A program made the position numbers and the translations under genes. A DNA stretch of 64,000 nucleotides from positions 124,001 to 188,000 of the forward strand of contig NZ_JAHXYR010000009.1 in assembly GCF_019969845.1 (NCBI RefSeq), read 5' to 3'. Within the stretch, counting starts at the first letter, position 1, and each line of letters begins with the position of its first letter. This document shows positions 34,091-43,244 of the stretch, in pieces. Under the pieces are notes generated by a model. That model did no database searches. It saw only the letters and a program-made list of their open reading frames with translations, and had not been told where the DNA came from. This DNA comes from Sphingobacterium sp. GVS05A (GTDB lineage: Bacteria > Bacteroidota > Bacteroidia > Sphingobacteriales > Sphingobacteriaceae).

Positions 34091-34366
34091 ATGGCATTAA
34101 GTATCCAACCTATCGGAGATAGAGTAGTAGTAGAAGCTGCTCCAGCAGAAGAAAAAACAGCTTCAGGGTTATATATTCCCGATACAGCAAAAGAAAAACC
34201 ATCTCAAGGTACAGTAGTTGCTGTAGGTACTGGTAAAGTTGACGAGCCGTTAACTGTAAAAGTAGGTGACAAAGTATTATATGGTAAATATGCAGGTACT
34301 GAAATTACTTACGAAGGAAAAGAGTACTTAATTATGCGTGAGTCTGATATTTACGCTGTTATCTAA
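34091..34366 (+). CDS. groES: Co-chaperonin GroES
   Basis: The 91-residue protein has the family order: IQPIGDRVVVEAAPAEEKTA, a mobile loop (SGLYIPDTAKEKPSQGTVVA), and a C terminus with ADVYAVI-like end. It caps GroEL. It is the first gene of the groESL operon, 115 nt before groEL. Confidence 0.97.
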   Translation: MALSIQPIGDRVVVEAAPAEEKTASGLYIPDTAKEKPSQGTVVAVGTGKVDEPLTVKVGDKVLYGKYAGTEITYEGKEYLIMRESDIYAVI

Positions 34367-34481
34367 GGGATTAAAAGTCTAAATTACAAAGTTAAAATTT
34401 AAAAAATTGAGGCAGTTCGTAGCTGCAGACTTGTAACATTAGAGTCTCACTACCAATATCTCAATACTCAATACTAAAAAA

Positions 34482-36119
34482 ATGGCAAAACAAGTAAAAT
34501 ATAACGTTGAGGCTCGTGAGGCCCTTAAAAAAGGTGTAGACACTTTAGCTAATGCTGTTAAAGTAACATTGGGTCCAAAAGGACGTAACGTAATTATTGA
34601 GAAGAAATTCGGTGCACCAGTAATTACTAAAGATGGTGTTTCAGTTGCGAAAGAAATCGAATTGAAAGATGCTTTGGAAAATATGGGTGCTCAAATGGTA
34701 AAAGAAGTTGCTTCTAAAACTGCTGATCAAGCGGGTGATGGTACAACTACGGCTACTGTATTGGCACAAGCAATCGTTGCTCCAGGTATCAAATCTGTAG
34801 CTGCAGGTGCTAATCCAATGGATTTAAAACGTGGTATTGACAAAGCCGTTGCAGCTGTTGTTGCTAACTTGAAATCTCAATCTCAAGTAGTTGGTCAAGA
34901 TAACAATAAAATTAAACAAGTAGCAGCGATCTCTGCGAATAACGATGAGATCATCGGTTCTTTGATTGCGCAGGCAATGGAAAAAGTTGGTAACGATGGT
35001 GTTATCACCGTTGAAGAAGCAAAAGGTACTGAAACAGAAGTAAAAACTGTAGAAGGTATGCAATTTGACCGTGGATATTTATCCCCATACTTTGTTACGA
35101 ACTCTGACAAAATGGAAGCGGAATTAGATAACCCTTACATATTGATCTACGACAAGAAAATTAGCAACATGAAAGAGTTGTTGCCTATCTTGGAAAAACA
35201 AGTTCAAACTGGTAAACCATTGTTGATCATTGCTGAAGATTTAGATGGTGAAGCTCTTGCAACATTAGTTGTCAATAAAATCCGTGGTTCACTGAAAGTG
35301 GCAGCTGTAAAAGCTCCAGGTTTTGGTGACCGTCGTAAAGCAATGTTAGAAGATATCGCTATCTTAACTGGTGGTACAGTAATCTCTGAAGAAAGAGGTT
35401 TCAAATTGGAGAATGCTGAGTTATCTTATTTAGGTCAAGCTGAAAAAGTTCAAGTTGACAAAGATAATACAACAATTATCAACGGTGGTGGTAACGTAGA
35501 TGACATCAAAGCTCGCGTTGCTCAAATCCGTTCACAAATCGAAACAACAACTTCTGACTACGATCGTGAGAAATTGCAAGAGCGTTTGGCAAAATTGTCA
35601 GGTGGTGTTGCCGTATTGTACGTAGGTGCTACTACTGAGGTAGAGATGAAAGAGAAAAAAGATCGTGTTGATGATGCTTTACATGCAACTCGTGCTGCAG
35701 TTGAAGAAGGTATCGTTGCTGGTGGTGGTGTTGCATTTATCCGTGCTACTGAAGCTTTGGTAAACCTTAAAGGTGAAAACGAAGATGAGCAAATCGGTAT
35801 CGATATTATCAAACGCGCTATCGAAGAGCCTTTGCGTCAAATCTGTAATAATGCAGGTATTGAAGGTGCAGTGATCGTTCAAAAAGTAAAAGAAGGTACA
35901 GCTGACTTTGGTTACAACGCACGTACTGACCGTTACGAGAACTTAATCGCAGCAGGTGTAATTGACCCTACTAAAGTATCCCGTATTGCTTTGGAAAATG
36001 CAGCTTCAGTTGCTTCAATGTTGTTGACAACAGAGTGTGTATTGGCTGACGAGGCTGAAGAAAACCCTGTAGGTGCTGGTGCTCCTCCAATGGGTGGTGG
36101 TATGGGTGGAATGATGTAA
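34482..36119 (+). CDS. groEL: Chaperonin GroEL
   Basis: The 545-residue chaperonin shows VTLGPKGRNV near residue 30, GDGTTTATVLAQ (nucleotide-binding) and the Gly/Met-rich C terminus GGGMGGMM. Length is normal. Folding of cytosolic proteins with GroES. Ends at a strong terminator. Confidence 0.98.
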   Translation: MAKQVKYNVEAREALKKGVDTLANAVKVTLGPKGRNVIIEKKFGAPVITKDGVSVAKEIELKDALENMGAQMVKEVASKTADQAGDGTTTATVLAQAIVAPGIKSVAAGANPMDLKRGIDKAVAAVVANLKSQSQVVGQDNNKIKQVAAISANNDEIIGSLIAQAMEKVGNDGVITVEEAKGTETEVKTVEGMQFDRGYLSPYFVTNSDKMEAELDNPYILIYDKKISNMKELLPILEKQVQTGKPLLIIAEDLDGEALATLVVNKIRGSLKVAAVKAPGFGDRRKAMLEDIAILTGGTVISEERGFKLENAELSYLGQAEKVQVDKDNTTIINGGGNVDDIKARVAQIRSQIETTTSDYDREKLQERLAKLSGGVAVLYVGATTEVEMKEKKDRVDDALHATRAAVEEGIVAGGGVAFIRATEALVNLKGENEDEQIGIDIIKRAIEEPLRQICNNAGIEGAVIVQKVKEGTADFGYNARTDRYENLIAAGVIDPTKVSRIALENAASVASMLLTTECVLADEAEENPVGAGAPPMGGGMGGMM

Positions 36120-36142
36120 GATCATCCGAACTATCTAATATA

Positions 36143-36178
36143 AAAAAGGCTCATCTGGGATTCCAGATGAGCCTTTTT
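36143..36178. terminator. Bidirectional terminator after groEL
   Basis: A 16-bp perfect stem (36143-36158 with 36163-36178) with a 4-nt loop between groEL and the convergent ggt gene; flanked by A and T runs. Confidence 0.9.
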
Positions 36179-36187
36179 ATTTGATGT

Positions 36188-37891
36188 TTAATATCCTTTT
36201 GCCATATCGTCTCCACGAGGATCAGCACCGGTCTGCAATTTGCCATTTGGAAGGATAAGAATATTTTCTACACGTCCTATTGTTCCTCTGGGATTTATTA
36301 CATAGCCATCCTTCGTCAATTTGTCTCGCAATGTTGCATCAATCGCATCTTGCTCAACATCAATGCGGTCAGGTAACCACTGGTGGTGGAATCGGGGTGA
36401 ACTGACAGCGGATTGTGCATTTTGTCCAAAGTCAATCACATTCAATATGGTTTGAAAAACGGAGGTAATAATAGTTGATCCGCCCGGTGTCCCCACCACC
36501 ATAAATAGTTTACCATCTTTTTCTAGAATAGTAGGTGTCATAGAACTCAACATTCTTTTCCCAGGCTGAATTTCATTTGCCTTTTCTCCTGTCAAACCAT
36601 ACATATTAGGTACACCGGTCTTTATTGAAAAATCGTCCATTTCATTGTTCAATAAAAACCCTGCACCATCTACGATAACACCAGATCCATAGGAATCATT
36701 GAGCGTGGTGGTGATGGAAACAGCATTTCCCTGCTCATCAACAATATTGAAATGAGTTGTTTGCTCACTTTCATAACCCGGAATGACATCTGCATTGACG
36801 TTTTTACTCAGTGTTGCCTGATGAAAATTAAACGGATTCAGTTTCGCGGCATTTGTCGTGGAATCTATCAGTTGTTTCACAGGGACATTGATAAAATCGG
36901 GATCCCCTAAATATTTAGCTCTATTTGCATACACATGACGTTCTGCTTCAACGATGACACGTATTGTGGAGTCTGTCTGAAAGCCCCAACGCTGAAGCGG
37001 GAATTGTTCAACTGACTTTAACAAGGCCAGTAGAGAGGTTCCGCCGCTCGATGGTGGAGGCATAGAAACAACCTTGTGTCCTCTATAGCTCGATGCAATC
37101 GGGGCACGCCAGAGCGCCTTGTAGCTCGTTAGATCCTCATGGGTAATGATCCCCTTACCTTTATTCATTTCTGCAATGAGCAGATCGGCGGTCTTTCCTT
37201 TATAGAAGCCGTCACGTCCTTCATTAGCGATTCTTTCGATAGTATTGGCTAGATCTTCTTGTACAAATAGGTCACCAGTTTTCCAGGTTGTATTTTTGAT
37301 AATTGCGGAACCAGTGGGATTCAGCTTCACAAATCGCTCTTTATGGCTTTCAAACTCGTGGGCCTGCCTTTCACTGATCTTGAAACCTTTTCGCGCAAGT
37401 TCGATTGCGGGTAAGAGCAATTCTTTCCAGGCTAGCTTCCCATATTTCTGATGGGCGTCCCACATGCCGGCGACAGAACCGGGCACACCCGATGCGAGCG
37501 CACTGTATAGGCTCAAATCAGGGATAACATTCTTTTGTGCATCCAGATACATATCCCGGTGAGCCTGTTTAGGAGCGGTTTCCCGAAAGTCTAGTGCATC
37601 GTACTGCCCCTTATTGTTGCGATATAGCATAAAACCACCGCCACCAATATTTCCTGCATTTGGATATACTACAGCGAGGGCAAACTGCACCGCAACGGCA
37701 GCATCAATGGCATTTCCTCCCTTTTTTAGCGCCATGACGCCAACTTCCGAAGCTATGGGGTGTGCTGTTACCACCGCTGCTTTGTTGAATGTCTCGGGGC
37801 GCGTTTTATGGGCGTCAAGCTGCCTGCGGGTATTGGAACATGAAGCGAATAGCAAACTTCCTATTAGCGAATAAATAAATAGTTTATTCAT
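36188..37891 (-). CDS. ggt: Gamma-glutamyltransferase lipoprotein
   Basis: The 567-residue protein has a lipoprotein signal (LLFASCSN, Cys18) and the GGT fold with the autocatalytic Thr378 in ESEQTTHFNIVDE, the residue that becomes the N terminus of the small subunit. The GGGGFMLYR and PPPSSGGTSL motifs are present. It hydrolyses glutathione gamma-glutamyl bonds at the cell surface or in the periplasm. Monocistronic as far as seen. Confidence 0.92.
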   Translation of the reverse strand: MNKLFIYSLIGSLLFASCSNTRRQLDAHKTRPETFNKAAVVTAHPIASEVGVMALKKGGNAIDAAVAVQFALAVVYPNAGNIGGGGFMLYRNNKGQYDALDFRETAPKQAHRDMYLDAQKNVIPDLSLYSALASGVPGSVAGMWDAHQKYGKLAWKELLLPAIELARKGFKISERQAHEFESHKERFVKLNPTGSAIIKNTTWKTGDLFVQEDLANTIERIANEGRDGFYKGKTADLLIAEMNKGKGIITHEDLTSYKALWRAPIASSYRGHKVVSMPPPSSGGTSLLALLKSVEQFPLQRWGFQTDSTIRVIVEAERHVYANRAKYLGDPDFINVPVKQLIDSTTNAAKLNPFNFHQATLSKNVNADVIPGYESEQTTHFNIVDEQGNAVSITTTLNDSYGSGVIVDGAGFLLNNEMDDFSIKTGVPNMYGLTGEKANEIQPGKRMLSSMTPTILEKDGKLFMVVGTPGGSTIITSVFQTILNVIDFGQNAQSAVSSPRFHHQWLPDRIDVEQDAIDATLRDKLTKDGYVINPRGTIGRVENILILPNGKLQTGADPRGDDMAKGY

Positions 37892-37958
37892 AATATCTGC
37901 TCTAAAATTGTGCGTAAGATTAATATTAAACCTTGTATACCTCTGAAAAACAAAGGTG

Positions 37959-38285
37959 TTATTTTAATTTTTCGTTGTTTTTATGACGGTCTGCATCCCG
38001 AATAGATTTCTTTTGCAGGTTCTTTTCCAATGCGTCGGTCAGGTCTATGCCCGTTTGATTTGCAAGACACATTAAAACAAACAATACATCGGCCATTTCA
38101 TCAGCGAGATTAACTTCTTTATCTGATTTTTTGAAAGACTGTTCACCATATTGTCTCGCCATGATCCGGGCGACTTCGCCAACTTCTTCCATAAGCATGG
38201 CTGTATTTGTCAGCTCATTGAAATAGCGTATCCCCGTTGTATTGATCCATTTATCAATTACTTCTTGTGCTTCTTTGATTGTCAT
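37959..38285 (-). CDS. MazG-like nucleotide pyrophosphohydrolase
   Basis: The 108-residue all-alpha protein has the NTP-PPase metal-binding motifs MEEVGEVAR and DEMADVLF (ExxE and ExxD). Such short single-domain proteins hydrolyse nucleoside triphosphates or dUTP. It lies 18 nt downstream of dtd in the same direction, so both may share a transcript. Confidence 0.85.
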   Translation of the reverse strand: MTIKEAQEVIDKWINTTGIRYFNELTNTAMLMEEVGEVARIMARQYGEQSFKKSDKEVNLADEMADVLFVLMCLANQTGIDLTDALEKNLQKKSIRDADRHKNNEKLK

Positions 38286-38303
38286 TTTTTCGGATTAAGT
38301 AGT

Positions 38304-38762
38304 TTAAAAATTGTCCTTATCTTTTGTATCCATAATAATGGTAACGGGACCATCGTTCAATAGATTGATTTTCATGTCAGCTCCAAATACGCCAAGCTGA
38401 ACAGGCTGATCGATCAGTTGGGAAAGCAGTTTGGCCATTTCTTCGTAAAGCGGTTTGGCGGTATCAGGTTTGGCCGCCCGAATAAATGATGGCCTATTTC
38501 CTTTTTTTGTCTGAGCAAATAGGGTGAACTGAGAAATCAGTAAGATATTGCCGCCGATATCCAGTATAGATTTGTTCATTAGTCCCTGCTCATCTTCAAA
38601 AATCCGTAGGTTAACGAATTTTTGTCCCAACCATTTTAAGTCTTCAATTGTATCGGCTTCTTCTATTCCCAATAGGATCACTAAACCTTTTTGAATCTGC
38701 CCGGTGATCTGTTCGTCTACTGTACAGGAAGCATGTTTTACCCGTTGTATTACTGCACGCAT
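38304..38762 (-). CDS. dtd: D-aminoacyl-tRNA deacylase
   Basis: The 152-residue protein begins MRAVIQRVKHASCTV and has SQFTLFAQTKKGNRPSF and the cross-subunit NDGPVTI motif of DTD, which removes D-amino acids from tRNA. The ATG at 38762 is preferred to an in-frame start 25 codons upstream because family members start with MRAVIQRV, and a TAACTTTG -7 element lies inside that extension. Confidence 0.93.
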   Translation of the reverse strand: MRAVIQRVKHASCTVDEQITGQIQKGLVILLGIEEADTIEDLKWLGQKFVNLRIFEDEQGLMNKSILDIGGNILLISQFTLFAQTKKGNRPSFIRAAKPDTAKPLYEEMAKLLSQLIDQPVQLGVFGADMKINLLNDGPVTIIMDTKDKDNF

Positions 38763-38779
38763 AATGAAAAGTATAAAAC

Positions 38780-38787
38780 CAAAGTTA
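38780..38787 (-). promoter_or_regulatory. -7 promoter element (TAACTTTG) of dtd
   Basis: Minus-strand TAnnTTTG match 17 nt before the dtd ATG at 38762. Confidence 0.45.
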
Positions 38788-38838
38788 AAAATTCCGATCG
38801 TCAAACACGATCTAATCTCGTATTTATTGGTGCCCAAA

Positions 38839-38873
38839 AAAGCCTCCTTTTCTATTTAGGAAAAGGAGGCTTT
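38839..38873 (-). terminator. Terminator of the thiamine-type TonB receptor gene
   Basis: AAAGCCTCCTTTTC (38839-38852) pairs with GAAAAGGAGGCTTT (38860-38873); on the minus strand the stem runs into a T-rich tract. Confidence 0.85.
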
Positions 38874-38896
38874 CTATATATGTGGGATTCTAATTG

Positions 38897-41332
38897 TTAA
38901 AATTTGATATTTAAGCCTAACATAAAGTTTGTAGGTGCCTGTGGAAAGTAAAAATTGTAATATTTTCTGGTATCGCCTTCCATCCAACCAAAAGTATAAC
39001 CGTTTGTTTCATACTTTTCATTCAATAAGTTATTTACCTGTAAACTTAAGTTAATGTCCTTTATGCCTAAAGCTGTAAAATTATAATTCGCCAGTAGATT
39101 ATTGACAAAGGATGAAGAGATGCTTCTTTCTTTCGCTGAGGAATTATCGAGATATTGTCGTCCTACATACTTTGACAGCAATGAAAATGTGAGCGGTTCA
39201 ACAGGGCTATAGGAGAAATTACTGGATATAATCGTATTTGGAGACAGCGCAATATCTGTCTTTGGATAGGAGATTCTGAGGTCACCCATGACTTCTTCAA
39301 AATTCTTGATCTTATTCTGGCTGAAGGTAGCAGTAGCCTTCCAGTTCAATTGCTTATTGATGTTCCAGGATCCGTCAAATTCCAGTCCAATGCGATAACT
39401 GTTTTTCACATTTTGTCGGATAGGAGCTCCGGTATCACTGATTTCACCTGTCGGAATCAATTGGTCCTTATAAAACATACCGTATCCATTCAATCCAATA
39501 TTTAATTTTGTATTGGTGAATCTATATCCAATTTCAATGTCCTGCATTTTTTCTGGCGTTGGATCCGGAAGTTTGCTGTTTTTCTCTATGAAATCTTTCC
39601 GGACGGGTTCCTTTTGTGCGAAGGCATAGGAAGCATAGATATTTGCATGATCATTTAATAGATAGGTTGCTCCAGCCTTAGGATTTAGGAAATTGAATTT
39701 TGGGTGGTAATTATAGTTTTTGACCTTATCATCATCGCCATACATGCGATAGTCTACATTTCGGTATTGCACGTCGGCCATTAGAATCCATTTATCCAAT
39801 TTGTAATCTACCTTTAAGAAATTGCTGAAGTCGTTTTTCTGCGATTTTCCAAAGTAATATTTGTCATCTATAAATCCCGTTGAGGCATACTGCGCCCAGA
39901 TTACTTCACCATAATGTTTTCCCTTGTATTGATTATATGCACCACCCCATATTATTTCAAGTTGATCATTGGGTTTGTAATTAAGGGCGTAGGTCATACC
40001 ATAAAAGTAATTATCAAGCCATCTTCTGCGGACTAGATCTGTTTTTTTTATGGTGTCCTGGCCAATGATGACGTCTGGTAAACCATATTTACTTAATTTA
40101 TCGGCTGGTCTCATCTCTTCATAGTAACCATAGCCTCTTGTATAATGTAGCGCGGTATTTAGCGTGAGCTTCTCGCTGAGGATATTGGTGTAATGAAGTT
40201 GGTGATGCTTCTGTGTATAATTGTCCGTTTGGTTTTTGTAGGTATATAGATTATAGTTCCGCCCAGCATTCATAAAACGGTCTTTTTCTGTACCGGATAC
40301 ACCAAGACCATTATCTGCATAATCATCCATACGGGATCTGTCCCCTGTGATCAAGGGTTCTGGTACCCCGTTCCAAGCCTGGTATGTTTTTTCTTTTCCC
40401 CAGAATACGATTCCTTTTAAAATGTGTTTCTTACCGTAGTAGCCACCGTCGATATAAAAAGATTGTAGGTCTGAGGCGCCTCTTTCGATATAGCCATTGC
40501 TGCTAATCCTTGATAACCGAGCATTGAAAGCAAATTTGTCGTTGATCAATCCTGTACCTAGCTTCGCTGTATTTTTCCAAGTGCTGTAAGATCCAAATGA
40601 ATTGTTAAGTTCGGCATAGGGTTTTTCGGCTAAAGTATTTGATTGAATATTTAACGAGGCGCCGAAGGAACCAGCGCCATTTGTCGAAGTTCCAATCCCC
40701 CGTTGCACTTGAATGCTTTCAGTAGATGATGCGAAGTCAGGAAGATTGACAAAGAATGAGCCCATACTTTCAGCATCATTTAGTGGAATTCCATTAAGAG
40801 TTACATTGATGCGCTGGTTGTCAGATCCCCGAATGGTCATGTTTGTATATCCTATGCCGGCTCCGGCATCGGAGTTGACCTGGACAGAAGGCGTTTGATT
40901 CAATAGATAGGGTATATCCTGCCCCAGATTATTTCGGGAAATCTCTTCTTTTGAGATATTCTTGAATGTTGTTGGGGCATTCTTTTTGGCTCTGGTAGAT
41001 ACAACGAGTACTTCTTCTGTACGAATTGTTTTCGGATCAAGTTGGACAGTCAATTCCATATCACGCTCAATGTTCAGGTTTTGGGTCCAGGTTTGATATC
41101 CTATAAAAGAAACTTGAACTGAATGCTTCCCTTTCTGAATATTATACAATTTGATCAGACCATCTTTGTCCGATTTGGTTGTAAAAGAAGCCTGTCCATC
41201 CAGGGATACAGATGCATTTTGTAGCGGCGTTTGTGTGTTCCTTTCTACGGTCTTAATCGTCAAATTGTGCTGAGCAACAGCAATTTGGATAGAAACAGTA
41301 GCTAAAGCGCTACAAATCAAAAATTTGATCAT
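38897..41332 (-). CDS. TonB-dependent receptor under TPP riboswitch control (probable thiamine transporter)
   Basis: The 811-residue protein has a signal peptide (cut near VAQ), a carboxypeptidase-regulatory-like domain (about 20-110), a plug (EEISRNNLGQDIPYLLNQTP, then VTLNGIPLNDAES) and a C-terminal barrel ending NFMLGLNIKF. It has no SusD partner. The leader contains a TPP riboswitch, so its substrate is probably thiamine or a precursor. Compare the vitamin B1 receptors of Bacteroides. No other thiamine gene is adjacent. Confidence 0.88.
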   Translation of the reverse strand: MIKFLICSALATVSIQIAVAQHNLTIKTVERNTQTPLQNASVSLDGQASFTTKSDKDGLIKLYNIQKGKHSVQVSFIGYQTWTQNLNIERDMELTVQLDPKTIRTEEVLVVSTRAKKNAPTTFKNISKEEISRNNLGQDIPYLLNQTPSVQVNSDAGAGIGYTNMTIRGSDNQRINVTLNGIPLNDAESMGSFFVNLPDFASSTESIQVQRGIGTSTNGAGSFGASLNIQSNTLAEKPYAELNNSFGSYSTWKNTAKLGTGLINDKFAFNARLSRISSNGYIERGASDLQSFYIDGGYYGKKHILKGIVFWGKEKTYQAWNGVPEPLITGDRSRMDDYADNGLGVSGTEKDRFMNAGRNYNLYTYKNQTDNYTQKHHQLHYTNILSEKLTLNTALHYTRGYGYYEEMRPADKLSKYGLPDVIIGQDTIKKTDLVRRRWLDNYFYGMTYALNYKPNDQLEIIWGGAYNQYKGKHYGEVIWAQYASTGFIDDKYYFGKSQKNDFSNFLKVDYKLDKWILMADVQYRNVDYRMYGDDDKVKNYNYHPKFNFLNPKAGATYLLNDHANIYASYAFAQKEPVRKDFIEKNSKLPDPTPEKMQDIEIGYRFTNTKLNIGLNGYGMFYKDQLIPTGEISDTGAPIRQNVKNSYRIGLEFDGSWNINKQLNWKATATFSQNKIKNFEEVMGDLRISYPKTDIALSPNTIISSNFSYSPVEPLTFSLLSKYVGRQYLDNSSAKERSISSSFVNNLLANYNFTALGIKDINLSLQVNNLLNEKYETNGYTFGWMEGDTRKYYNFYFPQAPTNFMLGLNIKF

Positions 41333-41400
41333 GTTGATGTATTTTGTTTAAGTTAAACAAATCATAGAAAGGGGTCACTATGATCGTTCTATTTAACTAA

Positions 41401-41503
41401 CCTCTCCCTCCGCCAGCATTACCTGGATCAGGTGCACAGAACTTAATCTGTTGGGTATAATCTCAGCCCTTATTTGTGTTTCTGACAAAACAAGGCACCC
41501 CTA
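41401..41503 (-). promoter_or_regulatory. TPP (THI-box) riboswitch
   Basis: Read on the minus strand, the conserved pieces occur in order: GGGGTGCC, GGGCTGAGAT, ACCC (P2), GCACCTGATCCAGGTAAT, and GCTGGCGGAGGGA. These match the thiamine pyrophosphate riboswitch consensus. It ends about 70 nt before the TonB receptor ATG. A downstream GACCCC (41370-41376 on the plus strand as GGGGTC) could pair with the 5' AGGGGT arm, suggesting an expression platform; that part is inference. Confidence 0.9.
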
Positions 41504-41743
41504 TTCGATGATGCGAATATATACATTAAAATCGGAATGGTATAACGTGATATGTTTTTTGACAAAAGGGTAGTCGCGTTAAAAAATCGTTAAAATTTCC
41601 TTATGGTTTAAAGTTTTACGTTTAGGCTTGTTTTTGGTATTTATTGTTCTTTTTAGGTACCTTGGCATAGAGTTTTCTACTGTTAGTATGTATTCATATC
41701 GGTCAAAAATTTTTAATTACTAATTTGAGAGTGAGGAGATAAA

Positions 41744-42919
41744 ATGTTAAAATATTTAAGCGCAAATTATATTCTACCGATCACTTCAATGCCAATAAAA
41801 GATGGTATTGTGGCGGTAGATGAAGAGGGGGTAATTCAGGGTATTTACGACCCCACATCGTTTACTTTGAATGATAAGGTCAAGATCGAAAGGTATGATG
41901 GCGTTATTATTCCAGGTTTTATCAACGCCCATTGCCATATTGAATTGTCACATATGAAAGGTGTAGTACCTAAAGGTACCGGTCTACCGAATTTCTTGAG
42001 TCAGGTGATGACCTCACGGAGTGCTTCAATGAAGAAAATGGATGATGCAATGGCAAAAGCGGATAAGGAGATGTATGAAAATGGTATTGTAGCAGTGGGC
42101 GACCATGCGAATACAGATAACTCCTCTACATTGAAGGAGGAATCGCAAATACTTTATCATACATTTGTGGAAGTCATTGGTGTTGAACCTGAAGAAGCTG
42201 ATTTTAAATTAAAAGAAGCGAAATCGTTGACACAAGAATTCAGAAATGGCCATGTGTCCATTACGCCACATGCACCTTATTCCTGTTCAAAAGCTCTTTT
42301 CAAAAAATTCAAAAAAGCTGTCCCTGAGACTAACATCATTAGTATTCATAATCAAGAGAGTGATGAAGAGAATAAATTGTTTAGATACAAAACGGGGGAG
42401 TTTCTGGACTTCTATAAGAGTATTGGAAAAAATGCAGATTCTATTAAAGCACAAGCCCGGAATTCGATCCAGTCTTACTTACCTTATTTGCCTTATCCGA
42501 ATAAGTTGTTGTTAGTTCATAACACTTATACTTCATTAAAAGATTTGGATTTTGTGGAGCGTATGGATCGGGATGTCGTGTGGTGTTTGTGTCCGAAAGC
42601 AAATTTATATATCGAAGGTGCCTTACCTAAGGTTTATAATTTTATAAATGCTGGACAACCATTAGTTATCGGAACCGATAGTTTGGCATCGAACGATACG
42701 CTTTCAGTATTGGAAGAGTTGAAGACATTGCATGAACATTTCGAAGATTTGGATTTCTTGCAAACCATTCAATGGGCTACGATCAACGGAGCTGTTGCGT
42801 TGAATATTCAGGATGAATACGGCTCTTTGGAGGTCGGTAAAAAGCCGGGAATTGTTTTGCTCCAAGGTATGGAACACATGCGTCTGACAGATAAAGTTAA
42901 GATCAAACGGTTAGCATAG
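41744..42919 (+). CDS. Amidohydrolase family protein (chlorohydrolase/deaminase-like)
   Basis: The 391-residue protein has the TIM-barrel metal motif HCHIEL (residues 64-69 region), later VGDHANT, TPHAPYSCS, ISIHNQES and VIGTDSLASNDTLSVLEEL, as in the ATZ/TRZ-like and 5-deoxyadenosine/SAH deaminase group. Substrate is not fixed by these motifs. It starts with ATG at 41744 and is followed closely by acyP, though acyP has its own promoter element. Confidence 0.75.
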   Translation: MLKYLSANYILPITSMPIKDGIVAVDEEGVIQGIYDPTSFTLNDKVKIERYDGVIIPGFINAHCHIELSHMKGVVPKGTGLPNFLSQVMTSRSASMKKMDDAMAKADKEMYENGIVAVGDHANTDNSSTLKEESQILYHTFVEVIGVEPEEADFKLKEAKSLTQEFRNGHVSITPHAPYSCSKALFKKFKKAVPETNIISIHNQESDEENKLFRYKTGEFLDFYKSIGKNADSIKAQARNSIQSYLPYLPYPNKLLLVHNTYTSLKDLDFVERMDRDVVWCLCPKANLYIEGALPKVYNFINAGQPLVIGTDSLASNDTLSVLEELKTLHEHFEDLDFLQTIQWATINGAVALNIQDEYGSLEVGKKPGIVLLQGMEHMRLTDKVKIKRLA

Positions 42920-42943
42920 TATTTAATTCCACAAAAACTTCTG

Positions 42944-42951
42944 TACTTTTG
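42944..42951 (+). promoter_or_regulatory. -7 promoter element (TACTTTTG) of acyP
   Basis: TAnnTTTG match, 5 nt before the ATG at 42957; implies a near-leaderless transcript. Confidence 0.45.
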
Positions 42952-42956
42952 CTCTT

Positions 42957-43244
42957 ATGAAACATTTGAATATTTCAATAAGGGGTAAAGTACAGGGAGT
43001 CTTTTTTCGATTGACGGCCAAAGCCGTTGCAGATCAGGTTGGTGTAAAAGGCTTTGTGCTCAATCAAAAGGATGGATCTGTCTATATCGAAGCTGAGGGT
43101 GACGATTTTGCACTTGATTCAATGTTGGACTTCTGCCAGGAAGGTCCAGAGGATGCAAATGTTGAAGCTGTTGAAGTTAAGGAAGGTGAGCTGAAGGGCT
43201 TTTCTAATTTTGAAGTGATTAAAAGAGTCCAATCCCAAGCCTAG
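42957..43244 (+). CDS. acyP: Acylphosphatase
   Basis: The 95-residue protein has the family signature GKVQGVFFRL (catalytic Arg) and the second signature around FVLNQKDGSVYIEAEG (catalytic Asn). It hydrolyses carboxyl-phosphate bonds such as acetyl phosphate. Its TAG stop shares a base with the GTG start of the next gene, so the two are coupled. Confidence 0.93.
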   Translation: MKHLNISIRGKVQGVFFRLTAKAVADQVGVKGFVLNQKDGSVYIEAEGDDFALDSMLDFCQEGPEDANVEAVEVKEGELKGFSNFEVIKRVQSQA

